Below, in pieces: positions 46,740-55,416 of a DNA stretch of 64,000 bases. The notes beneath the pieces were generated by a model, which saw only the letters and a list, made by a program, of their open reading frames with translations, had not been told where the DNA came from and made no database searches. The stretch comes from Sinomicrobium kalidii (GTDB lineage: Bacteria > Bacteroidota > Bacteroidia > Flavobacteriales > Flavobacteriaceae), in contig NZ_CP089211.1 of the NCBI RefSeq assembly GCF_021183825.1, positions 5,128,501-5,192,500 on the forward strand. The letters are read 5' to 3'. Each line of letters opens with the position of its first letter. The stretch's first letter is position 1. A program made the position numbers and the translations under genes.

Positions 46740-49325
46740 ATGTTGAGAAAACCTAAAATTGAACGTTTTAACGAAAGTGTATTGTCCAAATATCAGATAT
46801 ACAACAGTATACTGATGACCTTGCCTTTTGATGAAATAACCAATACAGGGGTTTTACTGCCCTTATTCAGTGAAATATGTGAAAAGGGATATGGCGAGAA
46901 CAAAAACCCGTCGGAAATCGTGGAAACTTTTTTTTCCAAGTTTTACGATAACCCCGACGAGAAAGAAAAGAACGACCTGCTTTTCCGTTTTATCCAGTAT
47001 ATAGAGCGGCAGGTAGTGTTGTTCGATGCCATCGAAGATGCCGCTTTTCCCATAGTGAACAATATGGACGGGCGGGGAACCCTGCGTAGTATTAAGGAAG
47101 AAGCCGAAGGGAAGAACAAGACCGTGGCATTGCGCGAATTTTTGCAAAGGTTTAAGGTGAGGCCCGTGCTTACGGCACATCCCACCCAATTCTACCCCGG
47201 CCCGGTACTGGGAATTATTACCGACCTCACCAGGGCCATACGGGAAAACGACCTTAACCTTATTAAAAAACTGCTGGCCCAACTGGGTAAAACACCATTC
47301 TTTAAAAAGGAAAAACCCACACCGTATGACGAGGCCGTCAGTTTGATATGGTTCCTGGAAAACGTGTTTTACCACGCCATGAGCAAAATATACAACTATA
47401 TACAGAACAACATCTTTGAAGAGGTGGAACTCAACAGCCAGATCGTTAACCTCGGCTTCTGGCCCGGAGGAGACAGGGACGGCAATCCTTTTGTTACCAG
47501 TGAAATAACACTGAAAGTCGCCGAAAGGTTGCGGATTACCGTGCTGAAAAACTATTACAGGGATATCCGGAGGCTCAAACGAAGGATCACCTTCAAGGTG
47601 GTCGACAAGCTGATGAGCGACCTGGAAGAAAAAATATACGAAAGCATTTACGTTCACGCTCAGAAGCCAACCATTACTGCAGAAGAAACCCTGGCTACCT
47701 TACAGGAAATAAAAAGCATCCTGGTCAACGAACACCAGTCGCTTTTCGAGGACGAAATAAATGACCTTATCAATAAGGTGAAGATATTCGGGTTTTATTT
47801 TGCGTCCCTCGATATTCGCCAGGACTCCCGTGTGCACCATACGGTGATTTCCGATATTATCCGGGAATCCAGGAAACTGGGGCTGGACATCTTCCCCGAC
47901 AATTACGAAAACCTGTCTGAAGAAGAACAAATTGCCGTACTCGGAAAGGTAAGCGGAAAACTGAACCCGGAACTCTTTAAAGAAGAGATCACCAGGTCTA
48001 CCCTGGAATCCATTTACGCCATTAAGGAAATTCAGAAGATGAACGGGGAACAGGGAGCCAACCGGTATATTATAAGTAATAACGGCAGCGCCCTGAATGT
48101 TATGGAAACGTTTGCCATGATACGGCTTTGCGATTGGAAAAATCCAACACTTGATGTGGTTCCGCTGTTTGAAACCGTTGACGACCTGCAAATAGCAAAT
48201 AAGGTCATGGAACAGCTGTATACGGACGAGGTATATGCCGAACACCTGAAGAAACGGGGCAATAAACAACCCATAATGCTCGGATTTTCAGACGGAACCA
48301 AGGACGGTGGCTATCTCATGGCCAACTGGAGTATCTACAAAGCGAAGGAAGTGCTCACCGAAGTGTCCAGGAAATACGGCATCAAGGTCGTGTTCTTTGA
48401 CGGCCGCGGAGGACCGCCCGCCAGGGGTGGCGGTAAAACCCACCAGTTCTACGCTTCTCTCGGACCGACCATAGAAAACGAAGAAGTACAGCTTACCGTA
48501 CAAGGTCAGACCATCAGTTCCAATTTCGGTACGTTGGATTCCTGCCAGTACAACCTGGAGCAATTGCTCAGTTCGGGTATTGTCAATGAAGTATTTGCCG
48601 ACGAAGACAACATCCTCAAGGATGAAGACAAGGAAACCATGCAGAAGCTGGCCGATATCAGTTATAATGCGTATGTAGACTTTAAGAAGCACCCGAAATT
48701 CATTTCATACCTGGAGGAAATGAGTACGCTGAAATTTTATGCCAAGACCAATATCGGGAGCCGTCCGTCGAAACGGGGAAAATCAGACAAACTGAATTTT
48801 TCCGATCTGCGGGCCATACCTTTTGTGGGCAGCTGGAGCCAGCTGAAACAAAACGTACCCGGTTTTTACGGAGTGGGAACAGCAATTTCGGCCCTGGAAG
48901 AAAAAGGACAACTGGACAAAGTACAGTCCCTGTACCGCAACTCGGCATTTTTTCGTACATTACTGGAAAACAGCATGATGAGCCTTACCAAGTCATTCTT
49001 TAAATTAACTGCTTACATGAAGGATGACCCGGAATACGGCGAATTCTGGACCATTATTTACGAAGAATACGAGCGCAGCAAGGAAATGATCCTCAAGGTC
49101 ACCGGAGACAAAAGCCTGATGCAAAACACCAGGTCCGGAAAAGCATCTATTGAAATACGCGAAAAGATCGTATTGCCATTGCTTACCATACAACAGTATG
49201 CATTGCGCAAAATACAGGAATTGCGAAAAGACAAAAAGGCAGATGCCAAACAACTTGAGATCTATGAAAAAATGGTAACCCGTTCACTGTTTGGTAACAT
49301 TAACGCCAGCAGGAACTCTGCCTGA
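46740..49325 (+). CDS. ppc: Phosphoenolpyruvate carboxylase
   Basis: About 861 aa from ATG 46740; the frame opens at 46692 but that lies inside the terminator of the preceding gene. It carboxylates PEP to oxaloacetate to refill the TCA cycle. Catalytic His in TAHPTQ, GFSDGTKDGGYLMANW, and the arginine-rich loop FFDGRGGPPARGGG are all intact. The C terminus is NINASRNSA instead of the usual RNTG end, and this lineage variant may matter for activity. Ends at a terminator. Confidence 0.96.
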   Translation: MLRKPKIERFNESVLSKYQIYNSILMTLPFDEITNTGVLLPLFSEICEKGYGENKNPSEIVETFFSKFYDNPDEKEKNDLLFRFIQYIERQVVLFDAIEDAAFPIVNNMDGRGTLRSIKEEAEGKNKTVALREFLQRFKVRPVLTAHPTQFYPGPVLGIITDLTRAIRENDLNLIKKLLAQLGKTPFFKKEKPTPYDEAVSLIWFLENVFYHAMSKIYNYIQNNIFEEVELNSQIVNLGFWPGGDRDGNPFVTSEITLKVAERLRITVLKNYYRDIRRLKRRITFKVVDKLMSDLEEKIYESIYVHAQKPTITAEETLATLQEIKSILVNEHQSLFEDEINDLINKVKIFGFYFASLDIRQDSRVHHTVISDIIRESRKLGLDIFPDNYENLSEEEQIAVLGKVSGKLNPELFKEEITRSTLESIYAIKEIQKMNGEQGANRYIISNNGSALNVMETFAMIRLCDWKNPTLDVVPLFETVDDLQIANKVMEQLYTDEVYAEHLKKRGNKQPIMLGFSDGTKDGGYLMANWSIYKAKEVLTEVSRKYGIKVVFFDGRGGPPARGGGKTHQFYASLGPTIENEEVQLTVQGQTISSNFGTLDSCQYNLEQLLSSGIVNEVFADEDNILKDEDKETMQKLADISYNAYVDFKKHPKFISYLEEMSTLKFYAKTNIGSRPSKRGKSDKLNFSDLRAIPFVGSWSQLKQNVPGFYGVGTAISALEEKGQLDKVQSLYRNSAFFRTLLENSMMSLTKSFFKLTAYMKDDPEYGEFWTIIYEEYERSKEMILKVTGDKSLMQNTRSGKASIEIREKIVLPLLTIQQYALRKIQELRKDKKADAKQLEIYEKMVTRSLFGNINASRNSA

Positions 49326-49349
49326 TAAACAGCTGCAGTTTTAAAAATT

Positions 49350-49408
49350 TAAAACCATCGGTTTCTGCCCGGTCTTCAAATAAGGACCGGGCATATCGGT
49401 GGTTTTTT
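49350..49408 (+). terminator. Terminator after ppc
   Basis: Inner 8-bp stem GCCCGGTC (49367-49374) / GACCGGGC (49385-49392), with an outer AAAACCA/TGGTTTT pairing, then a run of seven T. Confidence 0.85.
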
Positions 49409-49894
49409 TAATTGCAGGCTTCCTTTTATTTGTTTGAATTTCACAATTCCAGCTTCAATTCCGAAGAAAAACCTGTCCCGGATTGTCATAAACCTGTTGC
49501 ATGACGGGGCACATCCATTCCGATACCTTTTATTGTACGAAACGAAGATATTTCCATATTATCGGTAAAAAAACAGGGACGAACAACCGTATAGTGATAA
49601 CAACAGGTGGAAATCCGGGAACTTTGCCGGGGCAGTCGGATATACTTCGTTCATACAGCGCACATAATAGTTTGAATTTTATAACTTTTTTCTTCATTAA
49701 AGTTAGTAACTTACTAAACAACTCCGGACTGCAAGTTCAGAACTGAAAGTCTGTTTGGCCACCGATACATGAATAATTTTTAAATAACCATCGGTATATC
49801 CGTGTATTTATGGCCAAGATTTATAAAAACCAAGGGCGCTGCAATAGATTGCGGGGCTTTAAACCACGAACTGCGACCAATAAAAAATAAAAAC
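49409..49894. other. Long upstream region of the molybdenum hydroxylase genes
   Basis: About 490 nt without a gene. It holds two TTTGAATTT elements like those before araC (TTGAATTTCA at 49434-49443; TTGAATTTTA at 49672-49681), a perfect palindrome at 49703-49717 and a GGACTGCAAGT word at 49726. At 55 bp from the first element is TAAACCTG, a poor match to a -7 box. No RNA gene recognised. Confidence 0.5.
49703..49717. promoter_or_regulatory. Palindromic operator candidate
   Basis: TTAGTAA-C-TTACTAA, perfect 7-bp arms with one central base, 178 bp before the iorA-type gene. It fits a dimeric repressor of TetR, MarR or HxlR type; no adjacent regulator explains it. Confidence 0.55.
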
Positions 49895-50350
49895 ATGGCT
49901 ACATTCAATCTTAACATCAACGGAAAACAAAAAGAGATTGATGTCGATCCCTCAACCCCGATGCTCTGGGTGTTAAGGGACCACCTTAATCTCGTCGGCA
50001 CCAAATACGGATGCGGAATCATGCAATGCGGAGCCTGTACGATCCACCTGGACGATACGGCGGTTCGTTCTTGTCAATTACCCGTTTCTGCGGTGGGAGA
50101 ACAAAAGGTCACTACTATTGAAGGCTTGTCAGAAGAAGGCGATCACCCCGTACAAAAGGCGTGGCTCGAACACGATGTTCCGCAATGCGGTTATTGCCAG
50201 GCCGGGCAGATCATGACTGCCGCAGCCCTGCTTAAGAGCAGCCCCAATCCGACAGAGGAGGAAATTGAAGAAGCGATGAACGGCAATATCTGCCGTTGCG
50301 GAACCTATGTCCGTATCAAGGCAGCGGTAAAAACGGCCGCAAACCCGTAA
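49895..50350 (+). CDS. (2Fe-2S)-binding subunit of molybdenum hydroxylase
   Basis: 151 aa from ATG 49895. Two [2Fe-2S] clusters: plant-type ferredoxin cysteines in [12 protein letters not shown] with a later Cys, and the helical cluster in QCGYCQAGQ and NICRCGTY. It carries electrons from the molybdenum subunit. Most like the small subunit of isoquinoline 1-oxidoreductase and related aldehyde dehydrogenases. Followed by the large subunit after 61 nt; no FAD subunit is present. Confidence 0.94.
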   Translation: MATFNLNINGKQKEIDVDPSTPMLWVLRDHLNLVGTKYGCGIMQCGACTIHLDDTAVRSCQLPVSAVGEQKVTTIEGLSEEGDHPVQKAWLEHDVPQCGYCQAGQIMTAAALLKSSPNPTEEEIEEAMNGNICRCGTYVRIKAAVKTAANP

Positions 50351-50411
50351 GTATTTTACATTCCGAAAACCTTCGGCTCCATATCCTTTTCTAAAATCAT
50401 AAAAAACAACT

Positions 50412-52673
50412 ATGACACTGATAAAAACAACATTCGGAAGACGCTCCTTTATAAAAACCACAGCTTTGGCAGGAGGAGGGATCATGATAGGTTTCAGTTG
50501 GTTTGCTTCCTGTAAACAACCTTCGCCGGAGCAGGTAAAAAGCCTCCCCGATGAATGGTTCGAGATCAATGGCTTTCTGAAAATAGGGGATAATGGCCTG
50601 GTAACCATTATGTCACCAAACCCTGAGATCGGTCAGAATGTAAAGACCTCAATGCCCATGATCGTAGCCGAAGAACTCGATGTGGACTGGAACAATGTTA
50701 TTGTGGAACAGGCCCCGCTCAACACCGCCATTTTTACCCGTCAGCTTGCCGGGGGCAGTCAGTCCATCCGCCAGGGATGGGACGGCCTGCGAATGGCCGG
50801 GGCTACGGCCAGGCACATGCTCAAAGAAGCCGCGGCCAAAAACTGGGAAGTCCCCGTTGCGGAAATTACGACTGAAGAAGGAATGCTGCACCATAAAAAC
50901 AGTGGAAAATCTGCCGGATACGGGGAAATGGCCTCCGCAGCAACCGCCATACCCGTTCCGGAAGAAGTCCGGCTGAAAGCCGTTGAGGATTTTAAAATCA
51001 TACGTACTTCCCGGAAAAATGTGGACGGACATAAAATTGTTACGGGGAAACCTTTGTATGGCCTGGACTATCACAGGGAAGGGATGCTTATTGCCATGAT
51101 TGCCCATCCACCGGCGTTCGGGCTTAAATTAAAGTCCCTTGACGCTACCGAAGCCAGAAAAATGCCCGGGATTAAAGACATCTTTACTATAAAAACATAT
51201 GAAGACGATTACGTGATGAGCATGTTTGACGCCGATGCGTTTCCCGAGCTGGTGGTTGTTGCGGGAAATTCTACCTGGGAAGTGCTTAATGCCAAGAAGG
51301 CCCTGAAGATAGAATGGGAGCCTTTTGAAGCGTATACCGATGTTTTTGCCCATTACGGTACGGGGGAAGAAATGCCCAAGGAAATGCCTGCGGGAAGGGA
51401 AAACTCTGCCGACCATATAAAAGAGATGGAAAACTTGTCGGCAAAGTCGGCAAAAACGGTGCGTATGGACGGTGACCCCGGAAAAGCATTCAAGGAAGCC
51501 GATCATATTGTTGAACGAAGCTATTCGGCGCCCTTTCTGGCACATAACACCATGGAGCCCATGAATTTCTTTGCTGATGTCACGGAAGACAAGGCAGAAC
51601 TCGTAGGCCCTGTTCAGACTCCCGAATTCATGGAAAAAGCGGTAGCTGCCCGTCTGGGACTGCCCCTGGATAAGATCGACCTGCAAATGACGCGCCAGGG
51701 AGGCGGTTTCGGAAGGCGCCTGTACGGGCATTTTGTGGTTGAAGCCGCTGTGATCTCCAAAAAAATGAAAGCTCCCGTAAAGCTGATCTATACACGGGAA
51801 GACGATATGAGTTTCGGGAATTACCGCCCTGCCTATTACGCGACTTACCGCGCAGCACTGGACGCCGATAAAAACCTGATCGGTTTTCACGTACGGGCCG
51901 GGGGAATACCGGAAAGCCCGCTGTTTGCCAACAGGTTCCCGGCAGGGGCTGTAGACAATTATCTGGCGGAAGAATGGGCTGTAAATTCCAATATTACCGT
52001 TGGTGCGTTCCGTGCGCCACGTTCCAATTTTATCGCAGGGGCCGAACAGTCCTTCCTCGACGAAGTGGCCGAAGCTGCAGGGAAAGATCCCATAGCGTTC
52101 AGGCTCGAACTCTTCAAACGGGCCGAAAACAATCCCGTCGGTGAAAAAAACGACTACGATGCCAGCCGGTATGCCGGTGTATTGAAACTGGTACGGGAAA
52201 AATCCGGGTGGGGCACCAATAGCGCCCCGAATACTTACCGGGGAGTTTCTGCTTATTATTGTCACAATTCATATGTAGCCAATATTCTGGATATGGTGAT
52301 GGAAGAAGGCGAGCCCGTAGTACAAAAGGTGTACTGTGCGGTAGATTGCGGAATTGTTGTCAATCCGGTTGCCGCCACAAACCTGGTTGAAGGCGGCACC
52401 GTTGACGGAATAGGGCATGCCATGTATAGCGGACTTACCTTTAAGAACGGCGCCCCCGAGCAAAACAATTTTGACAAGTACCGGCTTATAAGGCATAAGG
52501 AAGCCCCGAAATCGATCGAAGTACATTTTGTGAAGAGTGATACCAAACCCACAGGACTCGGAGAACCACCGTTTCCGCCGGTGATGGGTGCGCTGGCCAA
52601 TGCACTGTACAAAGCCACCGGGCAACGTCATTATCACCAACCTTTTATTACAGACAAACCGATAAAAAGCTGA
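50412..52673 (+). CDS. Molybdopterin-binding subunit of xanthine dehydrogenase family
   Basis: 753 aa, IorB-like. A twin-arginine signal (GRRSFIKTT) with hydrophobic core and a Cys at FASC suggests Tat export, possibly with lipidation, so the enzyme acts in the periplasm. Molybdenum cofactor motifs QGGGFGRR and the active-site Glu region GLGEPPFPP are intact. It hydroxylates a heterocycle or oxidises an aldehyde; substrate unknown. Periplasmic location with a small 2Fe-2S partner and no FAD domain suggests a cytochrome as electron acceptor. Confidence 0.93.
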   Translation: MTLIKTTFGRRSFIKTTALAGGGIMIGFSWFASCKQPSPEQVKSLPDEWFEINGFLKIGDNGLVTIMSPNPEIGQNVKTSMPMIVAEELDVDWNNVIVEQAPLNTAIFTRQLAGGSQSIRQGWDGLRMAGATARHMLKEAAAKNWEVPVAEITTEEGMLHHKNSGKSAGYGEMASAATAIPVPEEVRLKAVEDFKIIRTSRKNVDGHKIVTGKPLYGLDYHREGMLIAMIAHPPAFGLKLKSLDATEARKMPGIKDIFTIKTYEDDYVMSMFDADAFPELVVVAGNSTWEVLNAKKALKIEWEPFEAYTDVFAHYGTGEEMPKEMPAGRENSADHIKEMENLSAKSAKTVRMDGDPGKAFKEADHIVERSYSAPFLAHNTMEPMNFFADVTEDKAELVGPVQTPEFMEKAVAARLGLPLDKIDLQMTRQGGGFGRRLYGHFVVEAAVISKKMKAPVKLIYTREDDMSFGNYRPAYYATYRAALDADKNLIGFHVRAGGIPESPLFANRFPAGAVDNYLAEEWAVNSNITVGAFRAPRSNFIAGAEQSFLDEVAEAAGKDPIAFRLELFKRAENNPVGEKNDYDASRYAGVLKLVREKSGWGTNSAPNTYRGVSAYYCHNSYVANILDMVMEEGEPVVQKVYCAVDCGIVVNPVAATNLVEGGTVDGIGHAMYSGLTFKNGAPEQNNFDKYRLIRHKEAPKSIEVHFVKSDTKPTGLGEPPFPPVMGALANALYKATGQRHYHQPFITDKPIKS

Positions 52674-52694
52674 TTATTCTCTAAAAAAGATGAA

Positions 52695-53173
52695 ATGAAA
52701 CATATACTTATCGTGGGAGCAAGTGGAAAAGTGGGCAAAATACTTGCGGAAAAATTAAAGAACGCCCCGGATTTTATCCCGACAGCCTTTTTCAGGAGTC
52801 CCGGACAAAAAGTTTTTTTTGAGGAAATGGGTGTTGCCTACCATGTGGGAAGCATAGAAAACAGCCCTGAAGAAATAGCGGATGCCCTGAAAGGTATGGA
52901 CGCCGTGGTATTTTCGGCCGGTTCGGGCGGCCATACGGGAGACGACAAAACATTGACCGTAGACCTGGACGGTGCCGTGAAGGTGATGGAAGCAGCGGAA
53001 AAGGTAAAATCAATATTACAACCCCTGACGAAGAAGCCGGAGTGCCCCGTGAAGATGTCGCCGAAGTCATCGTCAATGTATTGAGAAACGATAATACTAT
53101 CGGTAAGGTAATTGCATTCAACCAAGGGCAGCAACCCATTGAAGCGGCACTTCGCCAATACGAAAATCAATGA
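52695..53173 (+). pseudogene. NAD(P)-binding (SDR-like) gene with internal deletion and frameshift
   Basis: The first 115 codons read as an atypical SDR/NmrA-type NAD(P)-binding protein (HILIVGASGKVGKILAEKL, then VVFSAGSGGHTG). After MEAAEK the frame continues only as unrelated residues to a stop at 53082-53084. The +2 frame from about 53007 encodes the expected C terminus (GKINITTPDEEAGVPREDVA and later KVIAFNQGQQP) to a stop at 53171-53173. The middle part, about 60-70 residues that normally hold the end of the Rossmann core, is missing. It is 21 nt after the hydroxylase gene and was probably part of that operon. Confidence 0.8.
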
Positions 53174-53828
53174 TAAAATATGCTATAGCAAACACAACCT
53201 TATTACACGCTTTATTATCAGGTTAAAGGTTAAAACCCTGCTCCCGATGGCTATCGGGATAATCGGGATTATTGTAGGTACTTTAGTTTCTATAAATTTT
53301 TGTATATCCTTGGTTATTGAGTTGTTGCGTATTGACTAAATAACTCAATAACCTAATAACTACGGCAATTTCATTGCCTTCCCGGGGGGACGAAAACACC
53401 GTACTGAGCCCTTTTAGCTAAGGATAAACTAAAGCCGAAGCAGGGGAGTCCTTATCCATTATTTACGTTGTTCAATATTTACAATATTTTTCCGGGCAAT
53501 TAATAATACGCCTTTCCTTGATTATTACGGTTTATTACTGATGCGTTAAATTCTAATGACAGGTCTGCTTAGTGCTCTTTGTGTATACTTAGCGTCCTTT
53601 GTGGTTGATTTTTAACCACAGAGACCACAAAGGTTTGCACAACGTTCACAGAGGCAAAATCAAATCAAAAAAACAAAAAACATGCTTAAAGCCGGCTGTA
53701 TTAATACTTTACGAGGATTGACCAAAAATTAACGCATCACTACCAATTACGGTTTTTCTTTTTTTATAAGTTGAGTGTTGGGACGCAATGATGTTTCCAT
53801 GTGTATAATTAAAAAACACACAAACATT
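53174..53828. other. Repeat-rich intergenic region
   Basis: 655 nt with no credible gene. It contains a REP-like segment (53213-53259), an inverted-repeat-bounded segment (TGATGCGTTAA at 53539-53549, TTAACGCATCA at 53729-53739) and in it a CCTTTGTGG/CCACAAAGG inverted repeat (53596-53633). A 75-codon frame at 53112-53339 is mostly repeat sequence. Confidence 0.6.
53221..53259. repeat. REP-like segment, second copy
   Basis: GGTTAAAGGTTAAAACCCTG (53221-53240) recurs from 1759-1779 with one change, and is followed by a hairpin TCCCGAT/ATCGGGA (53242-53259). The hairpin sequence differs from the first copy but the arrangement is the same. Confidence 0.6.
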
Positions 53829-54167
53829 ATGGCAAAAGAACATCCCTTATTACAGGAATTACGGGAGCTGAGCCCCGCATATTTCAGGCAGCTGAAATAT
53901 GATCCGGAAACCACGGAATATGAAACCTCTCTCCATATGAGGGACTATCAGCACCTGATGACCACCATTTCCGACCTGCTGAAACTCTGCATTGCAGTGA
54001 CGGAAGAAGAAGCGGAAGTCTATTCGCCCTGGGTGGCACACCTGGACAGAAGCATCCACAATACCCTTGAGCTTATTGTTCAACTGCTGCCCATGCATGA
54101 AAGTGAATTTATGGACCATCTTCTGCATTATTTCAATTCAGACGGGGAGGGGGAAGACGGGGCGTAA
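53829..54167 (+). CDS. Small protein related to the C terminus of the adjacent HEPN protein
   Basis: 112 aa from ATG 53829, not assigned to a named family. Helical, without signal or membrane segment. Its second half (DLLKLCIAV...YSPWV...SIHNTLELIVQLLPMHESEF) aligns with the last 90 residues of the next protein (SLIKVCVMA...YSPIV...NIRMALEFALQLLPYDEIEC). The two genes are 41 nt apart. They might form a complex through this shared domain. Confidence 0.7.
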   Translation: MAKEHPLLQELRELSPAYFRQLKYDPETTEYETSLHMRDYQHLMTTISDLLKLCIAVTEEEAEVYSPWVAHLDRSIHNTLELIVQLLPMHESEFMDHLLHYFNSDGEGEDGA

Positions 54168-54208
54168 CCTCCCTTTTTTTTAGTTCAACCTTTAAAACAA
54201 TAAACAGT

Positions 54209-55351
54209 ATGAATACAGCTGTACAAGAGGTGGTTAACCAAATAGCTAACCTCTTTAAACCGCAATATATCTATGCCGGCAATATGCCGGTGGGAGAGGA
54301 AGACAAAACACTACTGCTGGTAGTGACGGAAGACAAGGCCTCCGGCACACCGGATGACAGGGCTCCGGTAACCGGGAAGGTCCTGGAAGCGCATACCGGG
54401 TTTTTGTTCCGTCTGTATCCACAGTCATACGTAATACAACAGTTATGGGAGGGAAACCTCTTTTTTCTTCGGGCCTGTATTCCGGATAACCTGGCGTATA
54501 GCCGGCCCGGGCAGCACATAGCGGCACCGGCAAACGGTATGGATATGGCGCAGGCATTGGCTGCATCACGGAAGCGTTTCAGTGCCGAACTGGATAAAGT
54601 GCGTGCATTCCGGGAAGGGGCGGCATTTTTTACAGAAAAAGAGGACTATCCGCAGGCAGCCTTTATGTGGCATCAGGCTGTGGAACTCGCCTATAGACTG
54701 GCGGAATTGCTGGTGATGGGCAAAGAAAAGATATGTCACAGTATAGCCGGCCATCAAAAATATATTCAGGAGTTTTCTCCGGAGCTGGCCACTTTGTTCA
54801 ACCCTGAAGATGAAAAGGAAAATGCGTTGTTACAGTTGCTGGACCAGGCTTATAAAGGAGTGCGTTACGGCAAGGATTACCGGGTAACAAAAACACAGCT
54901 GGACGTAATGGCCGATAAAGCCGAAACGTTGCAGGAACGGGTACAACAGCTTTTTAATACGCAGGTAAAAGCATTAAAAAGTACAATGGATCGTACATCC
55001 TGTCCCAGAGTAATCGGCCAAAAGGAGGAGCAGGAAATAAAAGGGAAAATAAAAAAGCTTGTAGCCGATAAGTTTTACAAATATCGACCGGATTCCGAGA
55101 AAATATTTTACAAGACGAATTTTATGCTGGACAGCCCGTTGGATGTATTGTTTGGTGTATCGAGCCTGATAAAGGTTTGTGTTATGGCGTTGAAACACTC
55201 GCATGACGGGTATTCCCCGATTGTTCCGGAACCTTACGTGAATATACGGATGGCCCTGGAGTTTGCTTTACAGTTGTTGCCCTATGATGAAATAGAATGT
55301 CTGGAAGAAATTATGAGGGCATACGAGGAGCAGGCAATTCCCGTTGTTTAA
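54209..55351 (+). CDS. HEPN-domain protein with degenerate nucleotidyltransferase-like N terminus
   Basis: 380 aa. Residues 1-125 resemble a minimal nucleotidyltransferase fold but lack the GS and DxD residues (AGNMPVGEEDKTLLLVV is at that position). Residues about 128-245 form a HEPN domain (FFTEKEDYPQAAFMWHQAVE, HSIAGHQKYIQEF). No RX4-6H RNase motif is evident. Residues about 290-380 share a domain with the upstream small protein. MNT-HEPN pairs can be toxin-antitoxin systems, but this fused form may be regulatory. A terminator follows. Confidence 0.8.
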   Translation: MNTAVQEVVNQIANLFKPQYIYAGNMPVGEEDKTLLLVVTEDKASGTPDDRAPVTGKVLEAHTGFLFRLYPQSYVIQQLWEGNLFFLRACIPDNLAYSRPGQHIAAPANGMDMAQALAASRKRFSAELDKVRAFREGAAFFTEKEDYPQAAFMWHQAVELAYRLAELLVMGKEKICHSIAGHQKYIQEFSPELATLFNPEDEKENALLQLLDQAYKGVRYGKDYRVTKTQLDVMADKAETLQERVQQLFNTQVKALKSTMDRTSCPRVIGQKEEQEIKGKIKKLVADKFYKYRPDSEKIFYKTNFMLDSPLDVLFGVSSLIKVCVMALKHSHDGYSPIVPEPYVNIRMALEFALQLLPYDEIECLEEIMRAYEEQAIPVV

Positions 55352-55356
55352 AAAAA

Positions 55357-55400
55357 GAAACCGGGTAACATATTGTATGAAACCCGGTTCTCTTTTTTTA
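55357..55400 (+). terminator. Terminator after the HEPN gene
   Basis: Stem AACCGGGT (55359-55366) / ACCCGGTT (55382-55389), 15-nt loop, then CTCTTTTTTTA. Confidence 0.8.
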
Positions 55401-55416
55401 TGATTTACTGTGTTGT

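Noticed and set aside
53112..53339. 75-codon open frame with hydrophobic C terminus
   Set aside because: It overlaps the pseudogene tail and is largely made of the REP-like repeat and its hairpin; no start context.
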